A stretch of 64,000 nucleotides of DNA from Mycolicibacterium sp. (GCA_020637165.1 JACJWN010000009.1:62001-126000), one strand, 5' to 3'; counted from the first letter of the stretch, positions 45,104-54,728 are shown. Notes: a model not told the origin generated them from the letters alone. Translations and numbers: made by a program.

Positions 45104-47449
45104 CTACTGCCGCCGAAGGGACTGCCCGACCGGTACCTCGAGCACCACCTCGGTGGGCGCCTTGTCCGGGCGCAGACCCCGCCAGCTCGCATGGCGGAGG
45201 CGACCGTCCGGAGTCCTCTCGCTGTAGCGGACTTCTCCGACGAGTTCGGGACGAACGAACACGACGTCCCGGGCGTCCTTCCGAGGAAGCTCGGGGCGGA
45301 AGGGAGATTCGTCGGTTTGCAGCGGTGCCAGAACAGATTTCAGAGTTTCCAGGTCCCTTTCGGTGAAGCCCGTTCCCACCCTGCCGATAAAACGTAGCCC
45401 TCCCTTGTCGGGAACCCCCAGAAGCAGCGAACCGAGTCCGCCGGCACGCCCGCCTTTCCCCCTGCGCCAGCCTCCGATGACCACCTCTTGGGTGTTCCAA
45501 TTCTTGTCCTTGACCCAGGCCGCTGAACGCCGCCCCGGCTGGTAGGTGGAGTCCCACCTCTTGGCGACAACGCCCTCCCACTTGCGTCCGCGTGAGTACG
45601 CCAATGCATCTGGTCCATCACCGTCGATCAATGGCGGAACGATCAGATCCGTCCCTTGCGCCAAGGTCTCGAGCACTCTTCGCCGATCTCGATACTTCAC
45701 CCGCAGCAGCGAACGGCCATCGAGGTGAAGAATGTCGAACGCCCAGAACTCGATTGGGGCGCTGCGAGCGCGATTCTGTATCGCTGCGAAGCTCGGCACA
45801 CCATGGGAATCCAGCGCAACGACTTCACCGTCGAGAATGCCGTGGTGCTCGGCCAGTGCCGCGGCGAGTGCCTGCAACTGTGGGAATTCGGCGGTCACAT
45901 CGCGGCCGTTGCGCGACTGCAGCAGCAGCCGTCCATGGTCCACCTCGACCAGAAGGCGGTAACCGTCGTACTTACCCTCGAACGCCCACCGGGCGGCGGT
46001 GAGCGCGCTGACCGACCCGAGGGTCGCCAACATCGGGGCGACGTCCCGTAGCCGCACCGACGGTTGTTCCTTGATCCGGTGCGCCAGCCAGTGATCGCCG
46101 TCGGTCTGGATCAGCGCATAGCGCCCGCTGATACGTCGGCCGTGTAGATCGACGATCACCTCACCCTTCCTGCCACGGGGGGCTATATCGAACTTCTCCG
46201 CCTCATAGTTTCCGGAGTCCCAGACCGTCACCGTCCCGGCTCCGTATTCGCCCTTGGGGATTACCCCCTCGAAGGTGGCGTACTCCAAGGGGTGATCCTC
46301 GGTGCGCACCGCCAGGTGGTTTTCCGACGCCGTGGCCGGCAGATTCTTGGGCACCGCCCAGGACACCAAAACCCCGTCGCGTTCCAGCCGGAAGTCGTAA
46401 TGCAGCCGGCGAGCATGGTGCTCCTGGATGACGAAGCGGTTGTCGGCGCCCGCCCGCGACACACTCTCCGGCAGGGGTTCTGGGGTCCTCGCGCCGTCCC
46501 GTTTTTCCCGATAGGCGCTCAGCCGGTCAGGCTTGCGCGCAGCACCCGACACGGCGCCCTTCGGCGCAGCGCCGGGGGGGTCGAGCCCGGCCAGTAGATC
46601 ACCGTGTTCGGCCACTCGGGCGAGCACCTCGTCATAGCGAAGCTGCCGCAGTCCGGAATCGCCGAGTTCATCCCAGGTCCGGGGCGCGGCGACGGTCGGC
46701 GACTGGCGCCCGCGCATCGAATACGGCGCGATGGTGGTCTTGGCCGCGTTGTTCTGGCTCCAGTCGAGGAAGACCTTCCCCGTTCGGGCGCTCTTGGCCA
46801 TCGTTGCTGTGACCCGATCCGGCATGGACCGCTCAAGCTGCTCCGCCACTTCGCGGGCCACCGTCACCGCGCCGACACTGCTCAGCGGATCCGCGAGTCG
46901 CGCGTAAAGATGCAGACCCTTGCTGCCGCTGGTCAGCGGGTAGAGCACCAAACCCATGTCGCGCATCAACTCCCGAACCGCGTGCGCCACCTCGCACATC
47001 TGTGCCATGTCCGTTCCCTCGCCCGGGTCGAGGTCGAACACCAGCCGGTTGGACAGCCCGGGCTTGCCGTTCGGGCCGAACACCCATTGCGGCACATGCA
47101 CTTCCAGTGCAGCCTGCTGGGCGATCCAGGCCAGACCGACCGAAGTGTCGATGATCGGGTAAGTGGTCTCACCGGAGCGGTGCATCAGAACGCCGCGGTG
47201 CAGCCACTCCGGGGCGGATCGGGGCAGGTTCTTCTCGAAGAACGCCTTGCCGTCGACTCCGTCCGGCCAGCGTTTGCGGGTGGCCGGACGCCCAGAAATG
47301 TGGGGCAGCATCAATTCGGCAATCGTGGTGTAGTAGTGGAACACCTCGGACTTGGTGGTGCCGGTCGCCGGATAGAGCACCTTGTCCGGGTTCGTCAGCT
47401 TGACCAGCGGTCCGGTCGTCGCGCCCGGCGGCCACACATCGTTCACCAC
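45104..47449 (-). CDS. ligD: Multifunctional NHEJ DNA ligase LigD (Pol-PE-Lig)
   Basis: 781 residues from GTG 47449 with the mycobacterial domain order. Polymerase (primase-like) domain about 10-300: DKVLYPATGTTKSEV, VFDLDPGEGTDMAQ (catalytic Asp pair) and SGSKGLHLYARL. Phosphoesterase domain about 340-470: FVIQEHHARRLHYDFRLERD, HPLEYATFEG and GEYGAGTVTVWDSG. Ligase domain about 480-781: adenylated Lys in EGKYDGYRLLVE (about 493), LDGEVVALD and WVKDKNW. It fills, resects and seals double-strand breaks held by Ku, whose gene is nearby on the opposite strand. Confidence 0.97.
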   Translation of the reverse strand: MVNDVWPPGATTGPLVKLTNPDKVLYPATGTTKSEVFHYYTTIAELMLPHISGRPATRKRWPDGVDGKAFFEKNLPRSAPEWLHRGVLMHRSGETTYPIIDTSVGLAWIAQQAALEVHVPQWVFGPNGKPGLSNRLVFDLDPGEGTDMAQMCEVAHAVRELMRDMGLVLYPLTSGSKGLHLYARLADPLSSVGAVTVAREVAEQLERSMPDRVTATMAKSARTGKVFLDWSQNNAAKTTIAPYSMRGRQSPTVAAPRTWDELGDSGLRQLRYDEVLARVAEHGDLLAGLDPPGAAPKGAVSGAARKPDRLSAYREKRDGARTPEPLPESVSRAGADNRFVIQEHHARRLHYDFRLERDGVLVSWAVPKNLPATASENHLAVRTEDHPLEYATFEGVIPKGEYGAGTVTVWDSGNYEAEKFDIAPRGRKGEVIVDLHGRRISGRYALIQTDGDHWLAHRIKEQPSVRLRDVAPMLATLGSVSALTAARWAFEGKYDGYRLLVEVDHGRLLLQSRNGRDVTAEFPQLQALAAALAEHHGILDGEVVALDSHGVPSFAAIQNRARSAPIEFWAFDILHLDGRSLLRVKYRDRRRVLETLAQGTDLIVPPLIDGDGPDALAYSRGRKWEGVVAKRWDSTYQPGRRSAAWVKDKNWNTQEVVIGGWRRGKGGRAGGLGSLLLGVPDKGGLRFIGRVGTGFTERDLETLKSVLAPLQTDESPFRPELPRKDARDVVFVRPELVGEVRYSERTPDGRLRHASWRGLRPDKAPTEVVLEVPVGQSLRRQ

Positions 47450-47496
47450 CTCAACGTATTCCGCCGCAGGGCATTCCGCGCTGCTACGGTGAACCA

Positions 47497-47718
47497 GTGA
47501 TCAGGCGCTCGGCGGTGGTGGTGCTCGTGGCGGCATTGCTGGCCGCTCCCGCCGCGTCCGCCGACCCGGAGGATCTCGAACCGTACTGCACCGGCGGGCA
47601 GGAGCCCACGACCGGCGAATGCCAGCAGGAGCAGGGCGAGGTTTCCACCGATGACGCACCGGGGGCGGACCCGCTTGTCCCACTGGGCGTCGATCCCGAA
47701 TCCGTTCCGGCGGTTTGA
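47497..47718 (+). CDS. Small secreted acidic protein between ligD and ku
   Basis: 73 residues from GTG 47497: signal peptide IRRSAVVVLVAALLAAPAA, cleaved around SA-DPED, then about 50 residues, strongly acidic, with one Cys pair (YCTGGQEPTTGEC). No recognised family. It starts 47 bp from the ligD start in the divergent region and ends 28 bp before ku, so it may share the ku transcript. Confidence 0.6.
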   Translation: MIRRSAVVVLVAALLAAPAASADPEDLEPYCTGGQEPTTGECQQEQGEVSTDDAPGADPLVPLGVDPESVPAV

Positions 47719-47746
47719 CCCGGCCCTCCTGGGTATAGGAGATCTC

Positions 47747-48706
47747 ATGCGTTCCATCTGGAAGGGTGCAGTCTCCTTCGGTCTTGTGAACGTACCGGTC
47801 AAGGTGTACGCCGCAACCGAAGATCACGATCTGAAGTTCCATCAGGTGCATGCCAAGGACCACGGCCGGATCAAGTACCAGAGGGTCTGCGAGGAGTGCG
47901 GCGAGGTCGTCGAGTACCGCGATATCGCCAAGGCCTACGAGGCCGACAACGGCCAGACCGTGATCATCACCGAGCAGGACATCTCCACGCTGCCCGAGGA
48001 ACGCAGCCACGAGATCGAAGTGCTCGAGTTCGTTCCGGCCGGCGCGATCGATCCGTTGATGTACGACCGCAGCTATTACCTGGAACCGGACGGCAAGTCG
48101 GCGAAATCCTATGTGCTGCTTGCCAAGGCACTCGGCGAGACCGACCGGGTCGCCATCGTCCACTTCGCGCTGCGCAATAAGACCCGGCTGGCTGCGCTGC
48201 GGGTCAAGGATTTCTCCGGGCGGACCGTGATGGTGGTTCACACGCTGTTGTGGCCCGACGAGATCCGAGAGCCCAACTTTCCAAGCCTCGACCAAGAGGT
48301 CGAGGTCCGTGCACCGGAGCTGAAGATGGCCGGGCAGGTGGTCGCTTCGATGGCCGCCGATTTCCACCCCGACCAGTTCACCGATACCTACCAGGAGCAG
48401 CTCCGCGAATTGGTGGCAGCCAAGCTCGCCGGCGGCGAGGCGTTCACCCCGGCGCAGGCCCCGGCCATGCTCGACGATTCCGAGGACGTCTCCGATCTGC
48501 TGGCCAAGCTGGAGGCCAGTGTGCGGCGGCGGCGCGAGCAGTCAGCGGCCGCCCCACCCGCCGATCAAGCGCCGGCCGATGGTGCGCCCGCCGACCCCGA
48601 GTCCCCCGCAACGAGGTCGGCGAAGAAGTCCCCCACCAAGAAAGCGCCAGCCAAGAAGACACCGACCAAGAAGGCCCCCGCCCAGAAGGCGACAGTCAAG
48701 AAGTAG
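47747..48706 (+). CDS. ku: NHEJ end-binding protein Ku
   Basis: 319 residues from ATG 47747 ([24 protein letters not shown], the standard bacterial Ku start; GTATAGGAG upstream). The Ku core (about 1-260) has [41 protein letters not shown], and [14 protein letters not shown]. The C-terminal tail from about 270 is Ala/Pro/Lys-rich with [17 protein letters not shown] repeats, which in mycobacterial Ku binds DNA and promotes end joining. It forms a ring dimer on DNA ends and recruits LigD and UvrD1. The stop codon lies inside a KstR-type box. Confidence 0.97.
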   Translation: MRSIWKGAVSFGLVNVPVKVYAATEDHDLKFHQVHAKDHGRIKYQRVCEECGEVVEYRDIAKAYEADNGQTVIITEQDISTLPEERSHEIEVLEFVPAGAIDPLMYDRSYYLEPDGKSAKSYVLLAKALGETDRVAIVHFALRNKTRLAALRVKDFSGRTVMVVHTLLWPDEIREPNFPSLDQEVEVRAPELKMAGQVVASMAADFHPDQFTDTYQEQLRELVAAKLAGGEAFTPAQAPAMLDDSEDVSDLLAKLEASVRRRREQSAAAPPADQAPADGAPADPESPATRSAKKSPTKKAPAKKTPTKKAPAQKATVKK

Positions 48707-48717
48707 AACGTGTTACA
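48704..48717. promoter_or_regulatory. KstR-type operator overlapping the ku stop codon
   Basis: TAGAACGTGTTACA satisfies TNNAACNNGTTNNA; its first three bases are the ku stop codon. A TACGGT -10-like hexamer (48728-48733) follows, 24 bp before the GTG of the SDR gene. One arm is imperfect (TTACA), so affinity may be weaker than at 22338 or 40610. Confidence 0.6.
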
Positions 48718-48756
48718 ACTTGCTTGTTACGGTGGAACGGCGAGGGAAGAGGACAC

Positions 48757-49548
48757 GTGATCCTGGACAGATTCCGCTTGGACGGACAGGCCGCAGTCGT
48801 CACCGGGGCCGGCCGAGGACTCGGGGCCGCAATCGCCGTCGCGTTCGCCGAGGTGGGCGCCGACGTGCTGATCTGCTCGCGCACCCGGTCCGAACTGGAC
48901 ACGGTGGCCGCCCAGATCGAGGGCACCGGCCGGCGGGCTCACGTCGTCGTCGCCGACCTCGCCAAGCCCGAGACCACCGCCGAACTGGCGGGAATGGCCG
49001 TGGAAGCGTTCGGCCGGTTGGACGTCGTCGTCAACAACGTGGGCGGCAGCATGCCAAACACCCTGCTGACCACCAGTGTCAAGGACATGCGCGACGCCTT
49101 CACCTTCAATGTGCTTACCGCACACGCACTGACCATAGCGGCCGTACCGCTGATGCTCGAGCATTCCGGCGGCGGCGCCATCATCAACATCTCTTCGACG
49201 ATGGGCCGGCTGGCCGGACGTGGATTCGCCGCGTATAGCACCGCGAAAGCCGCACTGGCGCACTACACCCGGCTCACCGCGCTGGACCTCTGCCCGCGCA
49301 TCCGGGTCAACGCGATCGCCCCGGGGTCGATTCTGACCTCTGCCCTGGAGATCGTCGCCTCCAACGACGCCCTGCGCGAGCCGATGGAACAGGCCACCCC
49401 GCTGCGCCGACTCGGCGACCCGCTCGACATCGCCGCAGCGGCGGTCTACCTGGCTTCCCCCGCCAGCAGTTTTCTCACCGGCAAGATGCTCGAGGTCGAC
49501 GGCGGACTGACGGTGCCGAACCTGGATCTGCCCATCCCGGATCTGTAA
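48757..49548 (+). CDS. Short-chain dehydrogenase/reductase (Rv0927c-like)
   Basis: 263 residues from GTG 48757 with GAGGGAAGAGG upstream. Classical [32 protein letters not shown], catalytic Ser in IINISSTMG and [11 protein letters not shown] (YxxxK), C-terminal [18 protein letters not shown]. The dinucleotide-specificity loop SRTRSE favours NADP. Related to 3-oxoacyl-ACP reductase/7-alpha-hydroxysteroid dehydrogenase types. It follows a KstR box and precedes the oxidoreductase at 49572 by 23 bp, as in M. tuberculosis Rv0927c-Rv0926c. Confidence 0.88.
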   Translation: MILDRFRLDGQAAVVTGAGRGLGAAIAVAFAEVGADVLICSRTRSELDTVAAQIEGTGRRAHVVVADLAKPETTAELAGMAVEAFGRLDVVVNNVGGSMPNTLLTTSVKDMRDAFTFNVLTAHALTIAAVPLMLEHSGGGAIINISSTMGRLAGRGFAAYSTAKAALAHYTRLTALDLCPRIRVNAIAPGSILTSALEIVASNDALREPMEQATPLRRLGDPLDIAAAAVYLASPASSFLTGKMLEVDGGLTVPNLDLPIPDL

Positions 49549-49571
49549 ACCTCAACCGCCAAGGAGTTCGT

Positions 49572-50648
49572 ATGCCCATCCGCGTCGCCCAGGTTGGCAC
49601 CGGGAACGTCGGCGCCCATGCACTTCGCTCGCTGATCACCCATCCGGACTTCGAGCTCACCGCGGTGTGGGTGTCCTCGGATGCCAAGGCGGGCAAGGAC
49701 GCCGCCGAGATCGCCGGGCTGGACACCCCCACCGGCATCAGGGCGACCAATGACCTCGATGCGGTGCTGGCAACCCAACCGGACTGCGCGGTCTACACCG
49801 CGATGGCCGACAACCGGCTGCTGGAGGCATTGGAGGATTACCGGCGCATTTTGGCCGCCGGGGTCAACGTGGTCGGCAGCGGCCCGGTGTTTCTGCAGTG
49901 GCCATGGCAGGTGATCCCGGACGAGATGATCAAGCCCATCGAAGACGCCGCTCATGAAGGAAAGTCGAGCGTCTTCGTCAACGGCATCGACCCCGGCTTC
50001 GCCAACGACCTGCTTCCCCTGGCCCTGACCGGGACCTGCCAGAGCATCGAGCAGGTGCGGTGCATGGAGATCGTCAACTACGCGACCTACGACAGCGCCA
50101 CGGTGATGTTCGACGTGATGGGCTTCGGCAAGCCGATGGACGAGATCCCGATGTTGCTGCAGCCAGGCGTGCTGAGTATCGGCTGGGGGTCGGTGGTTCG
50201 CCAACTCGCCGCCGGGCTGGGCCTGGAACTCGACGGCCTTGAGGAGATGTACGTTCGCGAGCCCGCACCCGAGGCTTTTGACATCTCCTCCGGTCACATC
50301 GCCGAGGGGACCGCCGCCGCACTGCGGTTCGAGGTGATCGGATTGGTCGACGGGGCGCCGGCGGTGGTGCTCGAGCACGTCACCCGACTGCGCGACGATC
50401 TGTGCCCGGACTGGCCGCAGCCGGCCCAGCCTGGCGGCAACTACCGCATCGAGGTCACTGGGGAACCGTGCTACGCACTCGATCTGTGCCTGTCCAGCCC
50501 GAACGGAGACCACAATCACGCCGGCGTGCTCGCCACCGCCATGCGCGTGGTCAACGCCATTCCCGCCGTCGTGGCAGCCCAGCCAGGTATCTGCACCACA
50601 TTGGACCTGCCACTGGTCACCGGAAAGGGGTTGTACTCTGCCCCATAG
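49572..50648 (+). CDS. NAD(P)-dependent dihydrodipicolinate reductase-like oxidoreductase (Rv0926c-like)
   Basis: 358 residues. N-terminal Rossmann domain RVAQVGTGNVGAHALRSLIT (GxGxxG) with VWVSSDAKAGKDAAEIAG, then a large C-terminal domain with NGIDPGFANDLLPLALTG and EIVNYATYDSATVMFDVMGFG, the layout of DapB/amine-dehydrogenase-like oxidoreductases. C-terminal cap PLVTGKGLYSA. Substrate unknown. Probably co-transcribed with the SDR under the KstR box; ATG start with CCAAGGAG upstream. Confidence 0.85.
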   Translation: MPIRVAQVGTGNVGAHALRSLITHPDFELTAVWVSSDAKAGKDAAEIAGLDTPTGIRATNDLDAVLATQPDCAVYTAMADNRLLEALEDYRRILAAGVNVVGSGPVFLQWPWQVIPDEMIKPIEDAAHEGKSSVFVNGIDPGFANDLLPLALTGTCQSIEQVRCMEIVNYATYDSATVMFDVMGFGKPMDEIPMLLQPGVLSIGWGSVVRQLAAGLGLELDGLEEMYVREPAPEAFDISSGHIAEGTAAALRFEVIGLVDGAPAVVLEHVTRLRDDLCPDWPQPAQPGGNYRIEVTGEPCYALDLCLSSPNGDHNHAGVLATAMRVVNAIPAVVAAQPGICTTLDLPLVTGKGLYSAP

Positions 50649-50716
50649 GGGGTTAGGCCCCAGAGGGGCATTAGGGGCTACACGGGGACTACTCCAAAGG
50701 GGACTAGGAGGACGTC

Positions 50717-51043
50717 ATGGCGACCTCACGCCAGCGCGTTGCCCCGACCTTGGCTATCACGGTCGCCGTCACATGCTGGGCAGTCGGATCCCTCGCTGCC
50801 CCGGGCATCGCCGCCGCCGACAGCCAAGTGATCACCAATTGCCCGCATATCACCGAGACGGGCGGCGTGATCCTTGCCGACACCGCCACCGAATGCGCCA
50901 CCCGGGACAACTACCAGTACAACGCCGCGCCGACCGAGCCCGATCTGCCCTACCCGTGGGATGACCCGTTCTACGGTCCGGCGCTTCTGATCGGCGGCAT
51001 GGCACGCGGTCCGGTGCCGGCAGCCGGCGGCGGTGTGCGCTGA
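50717..51043 (+). CDS. Secreted small protein
   Basis: 108 residues. Signal peptide (RVAPTLAITVAVTCWAVGSL, cleavage after GIAAA) followed by about 73 residues with one Cys pair (NCPHITETGGVILADT...EC) and an aromatic/Pro-rich end. Strong AGGAGG at 50706-50711. G-rich short repeats (GGGG with TTAGG-like spacers) fill the 70 bp before it. Function unknown. Thirteen base pairs before the next secreted protein gene. Confidence 0.7.
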   Translation: MATSRQRVAPTLAITVAVTCWAVGSLAAPGIAAADSQVITNCPHITETGGVILADTATECATRDNYQYNAAPTEPDLPYPWDDPFYGPALLIGGMARGPVPAAGGGVR

Positions 51044-51055
51044 CATGAGCCGACC

Positions 51056-51292
51056 ATGAGAACAACCGTGCTGATTGCAGCACTCGTGGCCGGGCTCGTA
51101 ACGGCCGCCCCCGCGCACGCCGCTCCCGAATGCGTCGACGTCGGGCCGGGAACCCGGATGTGCAACCGCGGCCCCGGACACACGGGGATCACCACGACAC
51201 CGATTCCCATCGACCCCTATCATCTGGGCGGATTCGGTTTCGGTACGCCGGTGTTCGGCCTCGGTGGCGGCGGCATCTGGTTCGGCTTTTGA
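51056..51292 (+). CDS. Secreted Gly/Phe-rich small protein coupled to mntH
   Basis: 78 residues. Signal peptide RTTVLIAALVAGLVTAAPAHA with cleavage before APEC, then a short mature part with a Cys pair (CVDVGPGTRMC) and a Gly/Phe-rich end GGFGFGTPVFGLGGGGIWFGF. Its stop codon overlaps the TTG start of mntH (TTGA), so translation of the two is coupled. Function unknown; a role at the cell surface is inferred from export only. Confidence 0.7.
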   Translation: MRTTVLIAALVAGLVTAAPAHAAPECVDVGPGTRMCNRGPGHTGITTTPIPIDPYHLGGFGFGTPVFGLGGGGIWFGF

Positions 51293-52518
51293 GGTCCGAA
51301 CCGACGACGGTCCGGGGGAAGCCGGGATGGTCGTTGCTCGGGCCGGCCTTCGTCGCCGCCATCGCCTATGTGGACCCGGGCAACATCGCCGCCAACGTCA
51401 GCGCTGGGGCGCAGTTCGGCTTCCTGCTCGTGTGGGTGATCGTGGCGGCCAACCTGATGGCTGCGCTGGTGCAGTACCTGAGCGCGAAACTCGGCCTGGT
51501 CACCGGGCATACGCTTCCCGAAGCGGTCCGGGACCGCACCGGGACCCCCTCCCGGATCGCCTACTGGCTCCAGGCCGAGTTGGTGGCCATCGCCACCGAC
51601 GTCGCCGAGATCATCGGCGGCGCCATCGCCCTGCAACTGCTCTTCGGCCTTCCCCTCATTCTCGGCGGAGTCATCACCGGAGTGGTGTCGCTGGGGCTGC
51701 TGATGATCGGCGACCGGCGCGGCCAGCCGATATTCGAACGGGTCATTACCGGCCTACTGCTGGTCATCACCATCGGTTTTCTGGCAAGTCTGGTGGTCAA
51801 GGCACCACCGGCTAGTGCGGTGATCGGCGGACTGGTGCCGCGATTCGACGGAGTCCAGAGCGTTCTGCTAGCCACCGCCATGCTGGGCGCGACGGTGATG
51901 CCCCACGCCGTCTACCTGCATTCCGGCCTGGCCAGAGACCGCCACGGCCATCCCGATGCCGGACCGGAACGCACCACATTGCTGCGCGCCACACGCTGGG
52001 ACGTCGGCGCTGCGATGCTCATCGCCGGCACCGTGAACCTAGCGATGCTGCTGTTGGCTGCCACCAACCTCCGGGGCCGGGACGGTACCGACACCATCGA
52101 GGGTGCGCACGCGGCCGTCGCCGACACGCTGGGTCCGGTCGTGGCATTGTTCTTCGCGATCGGCCTGCTCGCCTCCGGACTGGCGTCAACCTCGGTCGGC
52201 GCCTACGCCGGCGCGATGATCATGCAGGGGTTGTTGCGCAGACGATTTCCCCTGCTGGTGCGCCGAGGCGTCACCCTGCTGCCCGCCCTGCTCGTTCTGG
52301 CCAGCGGAATGGATCCCACCCGCGCGCTGGTGCTCTCCCAGGTGGTGCTGTCCTTCGGCATTCCGTTCGCGCTCGTCCCCCTGGTTCGGCTGACCGGCAA
52401 CCGCACCTTGATGGGCGCGGACGCCAACAGCGCGCTGACCACTGCCCTCGGCTGGTTGGTGGCTGCTCTGATCACGGTTCTGAACGTGGCCTTGATTTAC
52501 CTCACCCTCAACGGCTGA
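51289..52518 (+). CDS. mntH: NRAMP-family divalent metal (Mn/Fe) transporter MntH
   Basis: 409 residues from TTG 51289, overlapping the previous stop. About eleven transmembrane helices. Helix 1 carries the metal-binding DPGN (AYVDPGNIAANVSAGAQFGF) and helix 6 MPHAVYLHSGLARDR (MPH), both diagnostic of NRAMP. Proton-coupled uptake of Mn2+ and related ions; orthologous in position and sequence to M. tuberculosis Rv0924c. No Mn-responsive (MntR/IdeR) box was recognised in the short upstream space. The preceding small secreted genes may share its transcript. Confidence 0.93.
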   Translation: MRSEPTTVRGKPGWSLLGPAFVAAIAYVDPGNIAANVSAGAQFGFLLVWVIVAANLMAALVQYLSAKLGLVTGHTLPEAVRDRTGTPSRIAYWLQAELVAIATDVAEIIGGAIALQLLFGLPLILGGVITGVVSLGLLMIGDRRGQPIFERVITGLLLVITIGFLASLVVKAPPASAVIGGLVPRFDGVQSVLLATAMLGATVMPHAVYLHSGLARDRHGHPDAGPERTTLLRATRWDVGAAMLIAGTVNLAMLLLAATNLRGRDGTDTIEGAHAAVADTLGPVVALFFAIGLLASGLASTSVGAYAGAMIMQGLLRRRFPLLVRRGVTLLPALLVLASGMDPTRALVLSQVVLSFGIPFALVPLVRLTGNRTLMGADANSALTTALGWLVAALITVLNVALIYLTLNG

Positions 52519-52568
52519 GATTCGCGTCACACACCGATCCGGGACGGGGATCGCTCCGAATTGCAGAC

Positions 52569-53360
52569 GTGGAAACCGCAACGACCCCCGCGCTGTACCC
52601 CACCCTGGTCACCCATCTGCACCGCTGGCCGGCGCGTCACTATGCCGAACACCGCAGCTACGCCTGGTACGTCGACCTCGACGACTTGCCGCGGCTCCCC
52701 CGATGGATCCGCCCGTTCGCCCGCTTCGAAGCTGCCGACCACTTCGACGGCGGTCCGAATGACACGCTGCGCCAGCGAGTGGACGCCTTCCTCGCACGCA
52801 AGGGTGTGTTCATTCCGGGGGGTCGGGTCACCGCACTGCTACTGCCGCGCGTGCTAGGACACGCGTTCAACCCGCTGAGCTTGTTCTGGTGCCACGACGC
52901 CGCCGGAGCGCTGCAATGCGTGGTCGCCGAGGTTATGGGCACCGGGGGAGACCGAAGGGCCTTCCTCCTCCCGCCAGCCGAAGACGAGCCGGCCGCGGTC
53001 ACCGAGGCACTGCGGGCAGCGCCGTTCGCCGACAACGAGGGCTACTTCCTACTGCGGGTGCCGCGGCCCGGGGAGATGCTGGACCTAAGCGTGTCCCTGC
53101 ACCGCGAGCAGAACGCGGCGCTGGTGGCCACCTGGCGGGGTCGGCGGCGACCAGCAACCGTCGGCCGTGTCTTGATGCTGCAACTCACCAACCCCCTTGC
53201 TCCGCAGATGGCCAGGCTGGCCCTGCGGTGGCAAGTTGCCGTGCTGCGCTGGCGGGGAATACCCGCGGAACCGGCCCTGCCGCCCAGGCAGATCGAACGG
53301 ACGTCGTTCGACGGCGCACAGGGCTGGGGGGCAAAGACCCATTCGTGGGCGGCACCGTGA
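52569..53360 (+). CDS. DUF1365 family protein (Rv0448c-like)
   Basis: 263 residues from GTG 52569. Typical DUF1365 content: TLVTHLHRWPARHYAEHRSYAWYVDLDDLP, LLPRVLGHAFNPLSLFWCHD and DNEGYFLLRVPRPGEMLDLSVSLHRE. In M. tuberculosis the homologue lies in the sigK operon with an amine oxidase, a cyclopropane-fatty-acid-synthase-like gene (ufaA1) and a DUF1295 gene; here only DUF1365 remains directly upstream of sigK. Function unproven, often linked to modified fatty acid synthesis. Confidence 0.85.
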   Translation: METATTPALYPTLVTHLHRWPARHYAEHRSYAWYVDLDDLPRLPRWIRPFARFEAADHFDGGPNDTLRQRVDAFLARKGVFIPGGRVTALLLPRVLGHAFNPLSLFWCHDAAGALQCVVAEVMGTGGDRRAFLLPPAEDEPAAVTEALRAAPFADNEGYFLLRVPRPGEMLDLSVSLHREQNAALVATWRGRRRPATVGRVLMLQLTNPLAPQMARLALRWQVAVLRWRGIPAEPALPPRQIERTSFDGAQGWGAKTHSWAAP

Positions 53361-53425
53361 CCCGTCTGCTTGACCGTCCCGCTACGCTGCTCGTTGATGG
53401 CCCCGAGAAAGACGGATACGCGCCG

Positions 53426-53974
53426 GTGACCAGCACGGACCTTGACGCGCTGTTGCGCAGGGTCGCCCACCGCGACTCAGACGCGTTCGCCGCTCTGTAC
53501 GACGCCACCCGATCTCGGGTTTACGGCATGGTCCTCCGCGTGCTGCGTGACCGCGGATACAGCGAGGAAACCACCCAGGACGTCTATCTGCAGGTGTGGC
53601 GAACCGCAGAGAGCTACGACCCGGCGTCGGGCAGCGCGCTGGCCTGGTTGCTCACCCTGGCCCACCGCAGGGCCGTGGACCGGGTCCGCTCCGAAGAAGC
53701 CGCGTCCCAGCGCAATTCGCGGTACGGCGCTGCGACGATCGACCGAGACACCGATGACGTGACACACGCGGTGATTGCCGACGAGGAAAGACAGCGGGTC
53801 GCCGCTTGCCTAGATGGGCTCACCGAGATGCAGCGCGACGCCGTCGAACTCGCCTACTACCAGGGATTGACCTACGTTCAGGTCTCCGAACGTCTTTCGG
53901 CCAACCTCGCGACTGTGAAGTCGCGGATGCGCGATGCGTTGCGAGGACTGCGCAAGTGCCTGGGTGTGCGGTGA
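53426..53974 (+). CDS. sigK: ECF sigma factor SigK
   Basis: 182 residues from GTG 53426. Sigma2 region [20 protein letters not shown]...[20 protein letters not shown] and [25 protein letters not shown]; sigma4 region [48 protein letters not shown]. The frame is open to GTG 53357, which overlaps the DUF1365 stop by 4 bp, but codons 53357-53425 have poor GC at third positions, so the later start is preferred. In M. tuberculosis SigK drives mpt70/mpt83 and its own operon and is held by RskA at the membrane. RskA follows after 10 bp. Confidence 0.9.
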   Translation: MTSTDLDALLRRVAHRDSDAFAALYDATRSRVYGMVLRVLRDRGYSEETTQDVYLQVWRTAESYDPASGSALAWLLTLAHRRAVDRVRSEEAASQRNSRYGAATIDRDTDDVTHAVIADEERQRVAACLDGLTEMQRDAVELAYYQGLTYVQVSERLSANLATVKSRMRDALRGLRKCLGVR

Positions 53975-53984
53975 GGGCGGGACG

Positions 53985-54728
53985 ATGACTCGATCATTTG
54001 ACGATCAGCACACATCAGACCTACTCGACCTGGCCGTGCCTTATGCCCTGCATGCGGTCTCGGATGCCGAACGCGACGAGATCGAAGCCCAGGTGGCCGA
54101 CGCCGGCCTTCCGGTCGCGGACGCCTTTTATGACGAGGTCCGGGCGACCCGGGAAACTATGGCGGTGGTCTCGGCGGCCAGTGCCGCCGAGCCTCCCACT
54201 GATCTCCGGGACCGGCTGCTGAATGCCGTTGCCGCGGATTCCGACCACAACGTGCGGAGCCTGTCGACCGCCCGGTCCGGCCGTCGCTGGCGAACGACCC
54301 TGCTTTCGGCTGCCGCCGTCCTGGCGGTGGCGCTGGCCGCAGTGGGCCTCGGCGTTACGTTGCGACCCCCGGCGCAGCAGCAGTCCACCGCACAGCAGGT
54401 GTTCTCCGCTCCCGACGTGCACACCGTGTCCGGTGCGATCCCGGCCGGCGGTACCGCAACGGTGGTGTTCTCCCGTGACCGCAACGCCGGTGTGCTGGTG
54501 ATGAATGACGTGCCGCCCCCCTCGCCGGGCAACGTCTACCAGATGTGGCTGGTCAGCTCCAGCGGCGCGAAATCCGCCGGGACGATGGACTCCGAAGCCG
54601 TAGCACCGTCGACCACCGCGGTCCTCGACAATCTCGGCGACTCGACAAAGCTGGCGTTCACCGTCGAACCCGGAACCGGATCGACCCGCCCCACCGGGAC
54701 CGTTATCGCTGAGTTACCGCTCAGCTGA
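53985..54728 (+). CDS. rskA: Anti-sigma-K factor RskA
   Basis: 247 residues from ATG 53985. N-terminal anti-sigma domain ([28 protein letters not shown], about 9-75), a single transmembrane helix at about 101-125 ([20 protein letters not shown]), and an extracytoplasmic C-terminal domain with [18 protein letters not shown], the pattern of RskA and related ECF anti-sigma factors. It sequesters SigK until regulated proteolysis releases it. Start has GAGGGCGGGA upstream. It ends the DUF1365-sigK-rskA set. Confidence 0.92.
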   Translation: MTRSFDDQHTSDLLDLAVPYALHAVSDAERDEIEAQVADAGLPVADAFYDEVRATRETMAVVSAASAAEPPTDLRDRLLNAVAADSDHNVRSLSTARSGRRWRTTLLSAAAVLAVALAAVGLGVTLRPPAQQQSTAQQVFSAPDVHTVSGAIPAGGTATVVFSRDRNAGVLVMNDVPPPSPGNVYQMWLVSSSGAKSAGTMDSEAVAPSTTAVLDNLGDSTKLAFTVEPGTGSTRPTGTVIAELPLS

